A DNA stretch of 64,000 bases, taken from NCBI GenBank assembly GCA_024641855.1, contig JAHECG010000003.1:1-64000 (forward strand). The letters are read 5' to 3'. Under the pieces are notes generated by a model that was not told the origin of the DNA, made no database searches, and worked only from the letters and a program-made list of their open reading frames with translations. Below are positions 1-10,121 of this stretch, in pieces. Each line of letters opens with the position of its first letter. The first letter of the stretch is position 1. The position numbers were made by a program, and so were the translations under genes. This DNA comes from Betaproteobacteria bacterium (lineage in GTDB: Bacteria; Pseudomonadota; Gammaproteobacteria; Burkholderiales; Thiobacteraceae).

Positions 1-1250
1 TACAAAGCGCACGCGTTTTCATCAGCAGTTTTGATCGAGCCAACATTCGCTATCGCATCGCACAAAACCCTGGCGGGGCGCGTGAGCAGTTATTGCGCTT
101 CATTCGCGAAGAGCATGCCGGCGATGCTGGCATTGTGTATTGCTTGTCACGTAAGCGCGTGGATGAGATTGCCGCCTGGCTCGCCGAGCAAGGTCTTACC
201 GCTTTGCCCTATCACGCCGGGTTGGACAACCAAGTGCGCGCCAAACATCAAACACGGTTTCTGAATGAAGAAGGTGTGATCATGGTGGCCACGATCGCCT
301 TTGGCATGGGTATCGATAAACCCAATGTGCGTTTCGTCGCGCATCTGAATTTGCCGAAAAGTGTCGAGGCGTATTACCAAGAAACCGGGCGTGCCGGTCG
401 CGATGGCTTGGCTTCCGATGCCTGGATGATTTACGGCCTGCAAGACATTATCACCTTGCGCCAAATGATCGAAGGCTCAGAATCTGACGAGGCGCACAAA
501 CGGGTTGAGCGTCACAAGCTCGATGCCATGCTGGGCTTGTGCGAACTCACCACATGCCGACGCCAAGCCTTACTCGCCTATTTCAGCGAAACGCTGGATC
601 AGCCTTGTGGCAATTGCGATACCTGCATATCGCCACCCGAAACGTGGGATGCCAGCATACCGGCACAAAAGGCGCTATCCTGCGTGCACCGTACCGGCCA
701 GCGCTTTGGCGTGAATTATTTGATCGATGTTCTGCTGGGAAAAGACGATGAGCGCATTCAGCGTTTCGGTCATGATGCTATTACCACTTTCGGTATCGGT
801 CGCGATCTCAGCATGCCGGAATGGCGCGGCATCTATCGTCAACTCATCGCGCGCGGATTGCTTGCTGTCGATCTCGAAGGTCACGGCGCGCTGCGCTTAA
901 CCGATGCATGCAGGCCCATTCTGCGGGGAGAAGAAAGTCTCTGGTTACGGCGCGAACTCAAGCCCTCTCGCAGCAAGAAAACCAAATCCAAGCGCGGCAC
1001 GGCTAGCCCGTTTACCGATGAGCGGGATCAACATTTATGGGAAGCCCTACGCTCTTTGCGGCGGCAATTAGCCGAAAAGCAAGGCGTGCCGCCGTATGTG
1101 GTTTTTCACGATGCAACATTGGCGGAGATGGTTGCCGTACGCCCACAGACGCTCGGAGAGTTTGCGCATATCTCCGGCGTGGGCGAGCGCAAGTTAGCGG
1201 CTTATGGCGAGGGGTTTTTGGACGTGATACGCGAGTTTGCTACGCTATAA
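1..1250 (+). CDS. recQ: ATP-dependent DNA helicase RecQ (3' part, start lies before the window)
   Basis: The reading frame is open from base 3 and ends at TAA 1248-1250, so about 415 C-terminal residues are present. RecQ is a 3'-5' DNA helicase of recombination and replication repair. Visible parts, in order: the second RecA-like lobe beginning [15 protein letters not shown], motif V/VI ([12 protein letters not shown], then [10 protein letters not shown]), the zinc-binding cysteines (CELTTC followed by CGNCDTC), a winged-helix region, a basic linker, and a C-terminal HRDC domain ending in the helix-hairpin [17 protein letters not shown]. All expected C-terminal modules are present, so the gene looks intact. 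It converges on uup with only 13 bases between the stop codons. Confidence 0.95.
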   Translation, partial: QSARVFISSFDRANIRYRIAQNPGGAREQLLRFIREEHAGDAGIVYCLSRKRVDEIAAWLAEQGLTALPYHAGLDNQVRAKHQTRFLNEEGVIMVATIAFGMGIDKPNVRFVAHLNLPKSVEAYYQETGRAGRDGLASDAWMIYGLQDIITLRQMIEGSESDEAHKRVERHKLDAMLGLCELTTCRRQALLAYFSETLDQPCGNCDTCISPPETWDASIPAQKALSCVHRTGQRFGVNYLIDVLLGKDDERIQRFGHDAITTFGIGRDLSMPEWRGIYRQLIARGLLAVDLEGHGALRLTDACRPILRGEESLWLRRELKPSRSKKTKSKRGTASPFTDERDQHLWEALRSLRRQLAEKQGVPPYVVFHDATLAEMVAVRPQTLGEFAHISGVGERKLAAYGEGFLDVIREFATL

Positions 1251-1263
1251 GTGCGTAGGGTTT

Positions 1264-3162
1264 TTAACCCTGCAAGGCTTCCAACGCTTCCCAACGCGCA
1301 TAGGCGGCAGCTAGATCTTTATCGATTGCGGCCAACCGGTCTTGTGCGGTGCTGATAATGTTTTTCTCTTGCTGGTAAAACCCCGGATCGCTCATACGCA
1401 CGCCAATCTGTTCCCGCTCGGATTCGAGTGCTTGAATTTTTTGCGGCAAGGCTTCCAATTCGCGCTGATCTTTGAAAGAAAGTTTCTTTGCTTTTGCAGC
1501 CGGTTTCTCGACGGGCGCAGCGGGTGTGGGTTTTGTTTCGGTAGACTTCGCGCTGGGCTTGGCAGATGGAGGCGTGAAACGCTGGCGCAGCCAATCGTCG
1601 TAGCCGCCAACGTATTCGTTCACCACGCCATCGCCTTCGAACACCAAAGTGCTAGTCACGACATTATTCAAGAATGCACGATCATGGCTTACCAGCAGTA
1701 CGGTGCCTTTGTAATCGATGAGCAACTCCTCTAATAGCTCTAGCGTATCAGCATCGAGATCGTTGGTTGGTTCGTCCAGCACCAGTAGATTCGACGGTTT
1801 AGTGAAGAGCTTTGCCAACAGCAAGCGATTACGTTCTCCGCCAGAGAGCGCTTTCACGGGTTGGCGCGCGCGGTTTGGCGTGAATAAAAAATCTTGTAAG
1901 TAGCTCAACACATGTTTGGGTTGACCATTGATGGTGACGGTATCAGAACCCTCGCCGACGTTATCCACCACGGTTTTCTCTTCATCGAGTACGGCGCGGT
2001 ATTGATCGAAGTAAGCAATTTGCATCTTCGTTCCCATCTGCAGCTTGCCGCGCGTCGGTTCCAGCTCACCTAACAGTAAGCGCAACAGCGTGGTTTTGCC
2101 GGAACCATTGGGACCGATGATGCCAATCTTGTCGCCGCGCATAATGGTGGAGGTGAGATCGCGCACGATGGCGCGTCCATCGTAATCGAAACCAACGCCT
2201 TCGGCCTCAACCACAATCTTGCCGGAGCGCTCGGCGGCTTGAATGCCCATATTGACGGAGCCAGTGCGCGTGCGGCGCTCCGCATGTTCACGACGCATGG
2301 CTTCCAATGCGCGCACCCGGCCTTCGTTGCGTGTGCGGCGCGCTTTGATGCCTTGGCGGATCCACACTTCTTCTTGCGCCAGCCGCTTGTCAAATAACGC
2401 GTTATGCTTTTCTTCGTCGGCCAGCATCGCCTCTTTGCGTGCGAGGTAGGTTGCGTAGTCGCCGGGGAAATCCGCTAGCTTGCCGCGATCGAGTTCGATA
2501 ATGCGCGTGGCGAGGCGCTGCAAGAAAGCGCGATCATGGGTAATAAACAATAAAGCGCCATTCCAGTTCAGCAGGAATTCTTCGATCCAAGTAATGGCGG
2601 CAATATCCAGATGGTTGGTCGGTTCGTCCAGCAAAAGCAGATCGGGTTCGGCCACGAGTGCGCGCGCTAACATCACGCGTCGCTTCATACCCCCGGAAAG
2701 GCTTGCGATATCAGTATCCGGATCCAGCGCTAGTTTGGTGAGCACGGTATCTACCCGCTGCGTCAACGTCCAGCCATCAATGGTTTCAAGCTCGTGCTGA
2801 CATTCTTCCAGTGCGTCCATCAGGCTGTGATCATCAGCTACGTCATGTGCTAGTTGGTGATAGCGATCGATCAACTCACCGGCTTTGCCTAAACCTTCGG
2901 CGACCACATGAAAAATACTGCCGCTGGTACCCAAGGGGACTTCTTGCGCCAATTGTGCGACACGCAAACCCTGGGCGCGGATGATTTCGCCGCCGTCGGG
3001 CTGAATTTCACCCGCGATCAATTTCAGTAGCGTGGATTTACCGGCACCATTGCGCCCAATCAGGCACAAGCGCTCACCTCGATCAATTTGAAAATTGACG
3101 CCGTCCAGCAGCGGGGGATGGCCGAAGCCGAGAATGATGTCGCGAAAAGTCAGAATAGCCAT
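1264..3162 (-). CDS. uup: ABC-F family ATPase Uup
   Basis: A soluble protein of 632 residues with two ABC ATPase domains and no membrane segments, as in the ABC-F family, whose members act on ribosomes or, for Uup, affect transposon excision and branched DNA. The first domain has Walker A GRNGAGKST near residue 38, signature LSGGMKRR and Walker B LLLDEPTNHLD. The second has Walker A GPNGSGKTT, signature LSGGERNR and LLVLDEPTNDLD. A linker rich in Lys, Arg and Glu joins them. A Pro/Ala/Lys-rich stretch leads to a C-terminal coiled coil of about 85 residues, which is typical of Uup rather than EttA. The start MAILTFRD fits the family. Confidence 0.93.
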   Translation of the reverse strand: MAILTFRDIILGFGHPPLLDGVNFQIDRGERLCLIGRNGAGKSTLLKLIAGEIQPDGGEIIRAQGLRVAQLAQEVPLGTSGSIFHVVAEGLGKAGELIDRYHQLAHDVADDHSLMDALEECQHELETIDGWTLTQRVDTVLTKLALDPDTDIASLSGGMKRRVMLARALVAEPDLLLLDEPTNHLDIAAITWIEEFLLNWNGALLFITHDRAFLQRLATRIIELDRGKLADFPGDYATYLARKEAMLADEEKHNALFDKRLAQEEVWIRQGIKARRTRNEGRVRALEAMRREHAERRTRTGSVNMGIQAAERSGKIVVEAEGVGFDYDGRAIVRDLTSTIMRGDKIGIIGPNGSGKTTLLRLLLGELEPTRGKLQMGTKMQIAYFDQYRAVLDEEKTVVDNVGEGSDTVTINGQPKHVLSYLQDFLFTPNRARQPVKALSGGERNRLLLAKLFTKPSNLLVLDEPTNDLDADTLELLEELLIDYKGTVLLVSHDRAFLNNVVTSTLVFEGDGVVNEYVGGYDDWLRQRFTPPSAKPSAKSTETKPTPAAPVEKPAAKAKKLSFKDQRELEALPQKIQALESEREQIGVRMSDPGFYQQEKNIISTAQDRLAAIDKDLAAAYARWEALEALQG

Positions 3163-3222
3163 GGCAAAACAATCAAAAGGCGTGGGCGCGCATTGTACCT
3201 GTCATAGCCCAAGCCCGCACCT

Positions 3223-6200
3223 TTAGGTATGGAGTGAGAGGGGATTTCTTTTTCGTAATAGATGCGTAACGTCTTCGGCAGGCAGTGGCTTGCTGAATAA
3301 ATAGCCTTGCATCAAACGACAACCTTGGCCGTATAAGAAATCACGCTGGGCTTGTGTTTCAATGCCTTCTGCAATCACATTGAGATTTAAGCTTTGCGCC
3401 AACACGATAATCGCGGTGGTAATTGCGCTATCCGTGGTATCGCTAGGAAGGTCATGTACAAAGCTACGGTCGATTTTTAGCGTGTCGATTGGGAAGCGCC
3501 GCAAATAACTGAGCGATGAATAGCCGGTGCCGAAATCATCGATGGCCAGACGCACACCTAAACCGCGTAGCGCACCCAACACCTCAGTTGTGGCGCCACC
3601 TTGTTGCATCAGCATACCTTCTGTAATTTCTAATTCTAGCTGCCCAGGGAGATAAGGACGTTTAGAAAGATTGTGTTCGAACGCGAGCAGCAACCCATCG
3701 TTTTGAAGTTGGCGAATGGAGAGATTAATCGCCATGCGCAAGCTCGGCCAGCCAAGCTTATGCCATGTGTGCAATTGTTCGCAGGCGGTTTCCAATACCC
3801 ATTCGCCCGCGGGAACAATTAAGCCCGTTTCCTCCAGCAGCGGGATAAAGTCGCTGGGTTGAACCAAGCCCAAATCCGGATGTTGCCAACGCAGTAACGC
3901 TTCAACGCTGACGATGACGCCACTATTCGCGTCAACTACCGGTTGGTAAAACAAACACAACTCATGGCGATCTAAAGCGTGCCGTAAGCTGGATTCCAAG
4001 GACAGGCGCTCGAAGGCCCGCGCACTCATTTCCGACGAATAGAATTGAAAGGTGTTTTTCCCTTGTTCTTTGGCGCGGTACATGGCGATATCGGCATTTT
4101 TTAAAAGCGCGGACGCATCAGCGCCATCATTGGGATACAAACTAATGCCGATACTGGCCGTTACGTAAAAATGTTGTGATGAAATTTGAAAGGGCGGGAG
4201 CAGGGCACTTAAAACTTTTTTGGCGATGTCGCGAATGTCGATTTCATTCGCGACATCATCCAACAAAATAACAAACTCATCGCCACCGAAGCGTGCAACG
4301 GTATCTCCTTCACGCACACAAGAGTTTAGGCGGAGGGCAATTTGTTGCAGGATCAAATCACCAGTTTCATGACCCAAGGTGTCGTTGATGGTTTTAAATC
4401 GATCCAGATCCACGAATAGCAGCGCAACCACGCGCTGATGCCAACGTGCTCGCGCTAGCGCTTGATTGAGCCGATCCAGCAGCAATAAGCGATTCGGTAG
4501 TTCGGTCAATGCGTCGTGTTGCGCGATGTATTCCAAGCGCTCCTGCGCTTGCATGCGTTCTGTAACATCCTTACCGGTAGAAATGAAGTGCGTGATTTCC
4601 CCAGCTGCATTTTTGAGCGGGGAAATGGTTTTTTCTTCGAAGTAATCGTCGCCATTTTTACGACAATTGATGAACACTTCGCGAAACACTTTGCCCGAGA
4701 GAATTGTTTGCCACAAATTTTGGTAGAAAGCTGGACTATGTTTGCCGGAGCGAATGAGTCGTGGGCTTTGCCCAATCACCTCGGCCGGGCTAAACCCCGT
4801 AATTTGCTCAAAGGCTGGGTTAACGTATTCAATGGTGCCGGTTGTGTTGGTAATCAGAACGGCGTCCGCAGTCTGTTCCAGCGCACTGGAAAGCTGACGC
4901 ATGCGCGCCTCGGCACGGCGTCGGTCACTGATGTCATGTACGAACACTAAGCCGCAGGGCGCGCCCTCCCAAAGGGTTTGCGTCACGGTAATCTCCACCG
5001 GCAGTTCGCGCCCATCACGGGTAAGGAACACGGTTTCGTAAACATGCTCAGCAGGCGCTCCTGGCGGTTGCTGTTCTAATCGCGCTAAAACCGCCGCGCA
5101 TTCATCGGGATGCACGAATTCCGCAATCCCTGCTTGGCGAAGCTCACCTAGGGTATAGCCCAAAAGCTTTAATAATTGCGCATTTCCAAACATTGGCTGG
5201 CCGCTGCAATAAACTAAAATTCCGACATTGGCATTTGCGGTCAGCGAACGGAAATTGGCCTCACTTTGTGCCAACGCATGTTCGGATTGGTCGTGCGCGG
5301 CCATAACCGCAAGCATTTGCAGCGCGTAATTTAAGTCATCAATTAATTCATTCAAAAGCACCGTTTCTTCATGTGCGAAAGCATTGGGCTTGTCCGCGTA
5401 GACGTTTACTGCGCCAATAATCCCTCCATCAACCTGGAGCGGAAAAGAGGCTGAGGAGCCGTAACCATGGCGCAGAGCGCTTTCGCGCCAGAGTAAAAAA
5501 ATTGGATCAGTCGCACTGTCGTTGTTGATGACAAAACGGCCCTCACGAATGGCAACCCCCGTCGGGCCACTGCCTTGTGGGGAGTCGTCACAGCGAATAT
5601 CGGCTTGCGCCAAATAACCATCGTCGATGCCGTGCTGGGCGGCCACACGCACCCTGCTGCAATGGGCCTCCGCGAGGCCAATCCACGCCATGCGGTATTC
5701 GCCATGCTCGACAAGAATGCGACAAGTTTCGTTCAGCAGACGTTCACGGGAACGCTCGCGAACAATCATCTGACTTACGGCGCTAATGGTGCGGAGCAGG
5801 CGGTTTAATTGAAGAACGCGCTCCTCAGCCGCACGACGTAGGGTGATGTCGCGAATAAAGGCGGCCCACCGACGTTGTCCACCCGCGTGCATTTCTCCCA
5901 AGGCAAGCTCAATCGTGAATTCGTGTCCGTCTTTATGCAAAGCAAGCAGTTCACGCGGGGCGCTGGAGCGACAGTTTTCTAAAAAGGGGTTGGGAATGAA
6001 GTTAGAAATGTTTTTACCGCGCACTTCTTCAGCGGTAAAGCCGAATAAACGCTCCGCCGCAGAATTGAAGGTATCGATGTAGCCATCGGCATCCAGCGTG
6101 GCAATGGCATCAAAAGCATTGTCGACAATTGCGCGTAATTTGGCGCTTTGATCTGCCAAGATGGTTTGTTGGTCATGCGCGATGGCGCGTAGATGTTGCC

Positions 6201-6726
6201 GAAAACTGAGCAAAACAACCGTGGCGATAACTAAAAAAATAGGCACAATTACAGTGTTGTTGTTAGGCGCTGGCGATCCGAGCGCAGGCAAAACCAAGCT
6301 CGTACCGAGCACAAGCAGGAGCGCGGTAAACAATAAGCCACGTCGATCGAAAAGCAATGCTGCCAAAATTAGACTTAACGCCAAAAAGACGTAAGTTGCC
6401 GCATTTTGTGGATTTAGAAAGATGATGCTTAAACACGTAACGGAGGTCACGCTAACGGTCATAATAGCCGCCATCGTGTAGCGGCCTATTCTCGTTAAAA
6501 TGTATCCGCCCAGCAAAATGATTAAGCCGACACTAACCGCTGCATATGTCGGAGCAAAGGTTGGAACAAGACGGCTTTCCACGGAAATGGCTGCGGCGCC
6601 AAGCACGAACAGTAATAATTGCAAGCCGGAGAGCAGTTGCAATTGGCGACGGCGCGCAGGATCGGTAATATTTGTGGGCGGACGGGTGAGGCGTTGCCAA
6701 ACTTGTATCAATGCAGCCATGTGCAC
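3223..6726 (-). CDS. Membrane-bound PAS/GAF sensor with GGDEF and EAL domains
   Basis: A protein of 1167 residues that probably makes and degrades cyclic di-GMP. Order: about six N-terminal membrane helices (residues 25-190), a PAS domain (about 195-310), a GAF domain (about 320-470), two more PAS domains (about 485-730), GGDEF (about 735-900) and EAL (about 910-1155). The diguanylate cyclase motif is intact (RFGGDEF), with an RxxD inhibitory site (REGD) five residues before it. The phosphodiesterase motifs are also intact: EALLRW, the Asn of NLSIRQL, ELEITEG, DDFGTGYSS and the Lys of LKIDRSF. Both activities are therefore possible. The signal sensed is unknown. The gene diverges from uvrD. 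MAALIQ, two codons in, is an alternative start. Confidence 0.92.
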   Translation of the reverse strand: MHMAALIQVWQRLTRPPTNITDPARRRQLQLLSGLQLLLFVLGAAAISVESRLVPTFAPTYAAVSVGLIILLGGYILTRIGRYTMAAIMTVSVTSVTCLSIIFLNPQNAATYVFLALSLILAALLFDRRGLLFTALLLVLGTSLVLPALGSPAPNNNTVIVPIFLVIATVVLLSFRQHLRAIAHDQQTILADQSAKLRAIVDNAFDAIATLDADGYIDTFNSAAERLFGFTAEEVRGKNISNFIPNPFLENCRSSAPRELLALHKDGHEFTIELALGEMHAGGQRRWAAFIRDITLRRAAEERVLQLNRLLRTISAVSQMIVRERSRERLLNETCRILVEHGEYRMAWIGLAEAHCSRVRVAAQHGIDDGYLAQADIRCDDSPQGSGPTGVAIREGRFVINNDSATDPIFLLWRESALRHGYGSSASFPLQVDGGIIGAVNVYADKPNAFAHEETVLLNELIDDLNYALQMLAVMAAHDQSEHALAQSEANFRSLTANANVGILVYCSGQPMFGNAQLLKLLGYTLGELRQAGIAEFVHPDECAAVLARLEQQPPGAPAEHVYETVFLTRDGRELPVEITVTQTLWEGAPCGLVFVHDISDRRRAEARMRQLSSALEQTADAVLITNTTGTIEYVNPAFEQITGFSPAEVIGQSPRLIRSGKHSPAFYQNLWQTILSGKVFREVFINCRKNGDDYFEEKTISPLKNAAGEITHFISTGKDVTERMQAQERLEYIAQHDALTELPNRLLLLDRLNQALARARWHQRVVALLFVDLDRFKTINDTLGHETGDLILQQIALRLNSCVREGDTVARFGGDEFVILLDDVANEIDIRDIAKKVLSALLPPFQISSQHFYVTASIGISLYPNDGADASALLKNADIAMYRAKEQGKNTFQFYSSEMSARAFERLSLESSLRHALDRHELCLFYQPVVDANSGVIVSVEALLRWQHPDLGLVQPSDFIPLLEETGLIVPAGEWVLETACEQLHTWHKLGWPSLRMAINLSIRQLQNDGLLLAFEHNLSKRPYLPGQLELEITEGMLMQQGGATTEVLGALRGLGVRLAIDDFGTGYSSLSYLRRFPIDTLKIDRSFVHDLPSDTTDSAITTAIIVLAQSLNLNVIAEGIETQAQRDFLYGQGCRLMQGYLFSKPLPAEDVTHLLRKRNPLSLHT

Positions 6727-6806
6727 ACCGCCCTTTAAAACTGAATATACGGACTTGTCGCGACCAGAATAGACGTGGCCAGCGTCGCAACAAAATATGC
6801 AAATTA

Positions 6807-6822
6807 TGCTATTAGTATAGCA
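6807..6822. promoter_or_regulatory. Perfect 6-bp dyad between the GGDEF/EAL gene and uvrD
   Basis: TGCTAT and ATAGCA are separated by TAGT. The dyad lies in the 141-base interval between the divergent starts (6726 and 6868) and overlaps AT-rich promoter-like sequence. It could be an operator or simply overlapping -10 elements. It does not match the LexA consensus CTGT-N8-ACAG. Confidence 0.3.
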
Positions 6823-6867
6823 ATGCTCGCGTGTTCAGCAAGGCGATGTAGCAAAGCTTGTTTTATA

Positions 6868-9075
6868 ATGAACGCTTCGCCATCTGAGCTGTGTCCTGTG
6901 ATCCCCGCCACATACCTTGAGCACCTCAACCCAGAACAGCGCGCCGCTGTCACCTTGCCTCGTCAATCGGCGCTGATTTTAGCCGGTGCCGGTAGCGGTA
7001 AAACGCGGGTACTGACGACGCGCATTGCACATCTGATTCAAACAGGCCAAGCAAGCCCGGGGGGCGTCTTGGCGGTGACGTTCACGAACAAAGCGGCCAA
7101 GGAAATGTTGACGCGCATCTCTAGCCTGTTGCCCATAAATCCGCGCGGCATGTGGGTTGGAACGTTCCACGGTCTTTGCAACCGTTTGTTGCGGGCACAT
7201 CACCGCGAAGCAAATTTACCGGCGTTGTTTCAAATTCTCGATTCGCAGGATCAACTCTCGGCTATCAAGCGCTTGATGAAACAACTCAACATCGACGATG
7301 AAAAATACGCACCCAAGCAAGTCGTGTACTTCATCAACAGTGCGAAAGAACAAGGCTTACGGGCCAACGAGGTCGAAGCGCTGGATGACATGACGCAGCG
7401 GTATCGCGAGATTTATACCGCGTACGAACAACAATGCCAGCGCGAAGGCGTGGTCGATTTTGCCGAATTGTTGTTGCGTTCGTATGAATTGCTGCGCCGC
7501 AACGAACCCTTACGTCAGCATTATCAGGCGCGTTTTAAATATATATTGGTGGATGAATTTCAAGACACCAGTAGCTTTCAGTATGAATGGCTGAAACAAA
7601 TGGCCGGGACGGATAACGCTGTGTTTGCGGTGGGCGACGACGATCAATCCATTTATGCATTTCGCGGTGCTAATGCTGGCAATATGCAGACTTTCCTGCA
7701 CGAGTTCGCGGTCGAGAAAGTCATCAAGCTGGAGCAAAATTACCGTTCGCAAGGCAACATTTTGGATGCGGCCAACATCCTTATCGGCCACAACAGCGAG
7801 CGTTTAGGAAAAAACCTGTGGACGGCGGAGGGTGCGGGCGAGCCGATTCGATTGTATGCCGCTAACTCGGATTTCGACGAGGCACAATTCATTGTGGAAG
7901 AAATTCGTGCATTGATTAAAGACGGTATCGCCGCATCGCAAATTGCACTGTTGTACCGTTCCAACGCGCAATCGCGCGTGTTGGAGCACGCGTTATTTTC
8001 TGCAAGCGTGCCGTACCGTGTATATGGGGGGTTGCGCTTTTTTGAGCGCCAGGAAGTGAAACATGCCTTGGCGTATTTGCGCCTCATCGCTAACCCGGAA
8101 GACGATACCGCGCTATTGCGTGTAATCAATTTCCCAACGCGAGGCATCGGCGCGCGGAGTATCGAACAATTACAAGCGGCTGTGCGTGAGCAAGGGATCT
8201 CATTGTGGCAGGCGGCATGTAAAAAGGGCGGCAAAGATAGTACAAAAGGCGCACCGGCATTTGTTTTGCTTATTGAGTCCATGCGCCGCGATACGGCGGG
8301 CTTGAATTTGGCCGAGCAAGTCGAGCATTTATTGCACGCTAGTGGTTTGGTTTCACATTACCAAGCGTCGAAAACCGAGTCCGATCGCGTCGAAAACTTA
8401 GAAGAGCTGATTAACGCCGCTAACGCGTTTATTAAGGAATACGATGGCGAGCGCACGGAGGAAATGCCAGATGCGCTCACCGCTTTTCTCACCCATGCGG
8501 CTTTGGAAGCCGGTGACAATCAAGCCGCCAGTGGCCAGGAAGCAGTGCAATTGATGACCGTGCATGCGGCTAAAGGCCTTGAATTTCACAGCGTATTCAT
8601 CAGCGGCCTGGAGGAAGGGCTATGCCCACACGAAAACAGCATGTTCGAGCAAGATGGATTGGAAGAAGAGCGACGCTTGATGTATGTCGCGATTACGCGC
8701 GCACGTCGCCGCTTATATCTCACCTTTGCGCAGAGTCGCATGTTGCATGGGCAACTGCGTTATGGCGTTCCTTCGCGCTTTTTGAATGAAATTCCAGAGA
8801 GCCTTCTTAAGGCCATTAATGCCCCACTAATACACGGGTCATCCGTATCCGGTGCCCCGGCTTGGGAAGCGACGAGCACATTGGCTTCCCCGGTCGCCGA
8901 TACCGAAGCGGGCCAAGCGTTCCGTGTCGGACAAAATGTCTCGCATGCAAAGTTCGGCCCAGGTGTCATTGTCAATTGCCACGGACGCGGCGTGAACGCC
9001 GAAGTGGAAGTCAATTTTAGCCAAAGCGGTACGAAGCGATTGGCGCTGCAATACGCGAAACTAAGCCCGGCTTAA
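6868..9075 (+). CDS. uvrD: UvrD/Rep-family DNA helicase II
   Basis: A superfamily 1A 3'-5' helicase of 735 residues, expected to act in nucleotide excision and mismatch repair. Motifs in order: LNPEQRAAV, Walker A ILAGAGSGKTRVL, TFTNKAAKEM, VDEFQDTS, GDDDQSIYAFRGA, LEQNYRS, LMTVHAAKGLEFHSVFI and RRLMYVAITRARRRL. The C-terminal 60 residues (FRVGQNVSHAKFGPGVI...) form the Tudor-like domain that binds RNA polymerase in UvrD and PcrA. This favours UvrD over Rep. I chose ATG 6868 because the sequence upstream in frame is AT-rich, promoter-like and not conserved-looking. GTG 6898 is an alternative. Confidence 0.93.
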   Translation: MNASPSELCPVIPATYLEHLNPEQRAAVTLPRQSALILAGAGSGKTRVLTTRIAHLIQTGQASPGGVLAVTFTNKAAKEMLTRISSLLPINPRGMWVGTFHGLCNRLLRAHHREANLPALFQILDSQDQLSAIKRLMKQLNIDDEKYAPKQVVYFINSAKEQGLRANEVEALDDMTQRYREIYTAYEQQCQREGVVDFAELLLRSYELLRRNEPLRQHYQARFKYILVDEFQDTSSFQYEWLKQMAGTDNAVFAVGDDDQSIYAFRGANAGNMQTFLHEFAVEKVIKLEQNYRSQGNILDAANILIGHNSERLGKNLWTAEGAGEPIRLYAANSDFDEAQFIVEEIRALIKDGIAASQIALLYRSNAQSRVLEHALFSASVPYRVYGGLRFFERQEVKHALAYLRLIANPEDDTALLRVINFPTRGIGARSIEQLQAAVREQGISLWQAACKKGGKDSTKGAPAFVLLIESMRRDTAGLNLAEQVEHLLHASGLVSHYQASKTESDRVENLEELINAANAFIKEYDGERTEEMPDALTAFLTHAALEAGDNQAASGQEAVQLMTVHAAKGLEFHSVFISGLEEGLCPHENSMFEQDGLEEERRLMYVAITRARRRLYLTFAQSRMLHGQLRYGVPSRFLNEIPESLLKAINAPLIHGSSVSGAPAWEATSTLASPVADTEAGQAFRVGQNVSHAKFGPGVIVNCHGRGVNAEVEVNFSQSGTKRLALQYAKLSPA

Positions 9076-9344
9076 ACCGCCGCCGTTTTATTCAGAAAGC
9101 GGAGTAGAGGCTGTCCATAGCGCGGCGCGGGTAATGGGCGGCTTTATAGACGACATGACGCGCAAAATCGATTCCCAGAAAATGACAAACGCTATATTCT
9201 TACGCCGTTGGTAAGGCATGGATTGTTTGATATTCATGATACGCAACAATCGTATACGAAGTGATTCGCTAAGAAGCGGCGCGATGTCGGATTACCCGGC
9301 TAATCATGCGAGTCAACAATAATTTAAATACAGGGGGTTTCTCA

Positions 9345-10121
9345 ATGAAGATACATTTCGGATTCATTTTTGCAGCGTTCAGCATCTTTATGGGTGGGTG
9401 TGTTTCGCCCCCACAAACACCGATAACGCTGTCCCAGAGTGCTGTAGGGCCACAAGCGGGGCGTATTGGCGTAGCCATGACGGCGCTCCCTAAGCTGGAT
9501 ACGTTGGTACCCGGTGCGGGTTGTTTGCTATGTTTGGCGGCGGCGTCTATCGCCAATTCGTCGCTTACCACACATGCCCAGACACTTACGTATGAGGATT
9601 TACCGAAGTTGAAAACTGATGTGGCCAACCTGTTGCGCAAAAAGGGAACCGAGGTCGTCGTCATTGAAGAGGATGTAAATATTAATGATTTGGCGGATTT
9701 TGATACGCAGGTACCTAATAGCGCCAAGAAAAACTTTGCGCCTCTACAGCAGAAGTATAAGGTCGATAAGCTATTGCTAATGGATGTCACGGCATTGGGT
9801 TTTATCCGCACTTACGCTTCTTACATTCCAACTAGCGATCCAAAAGGTCTGCTCCAAGGTACCGGCTACATGGTCAACTTGAAGAACAATACTTACGATT
9901 GGTATTTGCCGGTGTATATCACAAAGAGCGCAGACCAGAATTGGGATGAACCGCCAAAATTTCCAGGGTTAACTAACGCTTACTTCCAAGCGTTGGAGAT
10001 TGGCAAAGACAGTTTTTTAAAACCATTTATTGGCGATGCGCCAGCAGTCACGCCAAAAGCTGAAAATAGCACACCAATACCAGCGGCTATTAGTGGTGTT
10101 GCGCAGAACGCGATCCGATGA
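9345..10121 (+). CDS. Uncharacterised outer-membrane lipoprotein
   Basis: A protein of 258 residues that I do not recognise. It starts at ATG 9345 behind a CAGGGGG ribosome-binding site. A lipoprotein signal with lipobox FMGGC places the modified Cys at residue 19; the next residues (Val-Ser) do not look like an inner-membrane retention signal. The body has one Gly/Ala/Cys-rich stretch (VPGAGCLLCLAAASIA) and then an alpha/beta region (KYKVDKLLLMDVTALGFIRTY). This loosely recalls small periplasmic lipoproteins such as CsgG/PelC or DUF4410 types; that likeness is only an impression. The stop overlaps the next start (ATGA), so the two are translationally coupled. Confidence 0.8.
   Translation: MKIHFGFIFAAFSIFMGGCVSPPQTPITLSQSAVGPQAGRIGVAMTALPKLDTLVPGAGCLLCLAAASIANSSLTTHAQTLTYEDLPKLKTDVANLLRKKGTEVVVIEEDVNINDLADFDTQVPNSAKKNFAPLQQKYKVDKLLLMDVTALGFIRTYASYIPTSDPKGLLQGTGYMVNLKNNTYDWYLPVYITKSADQNWDEPPKFPGLTNAYFQALEIGKDSFLKPFIGDAPAVTPKAENSTPIPAAISGVAQNAIR

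Noticed and set aside
1257..1271. AGGGTT-TTT-AACCCT hairpin between recQ and uup
   Set aside because: The stem has only six pairs with three G-C at one end, overlaps the uup stop codon and has no separate T tract, so I do not call it a terminator.
6727..6867. LexA box upstream of uvrD
   Set aside because: No CTGT-N8-ACAG is present; the only symmetrical element is TGCTAT-TAGT-ATAGCA.
7740..8282. Minus-strand frame of 180 codons opposite uvrD
   Set aside because: It overlaps conserved helicase motifs on the other strand and shows no domain.
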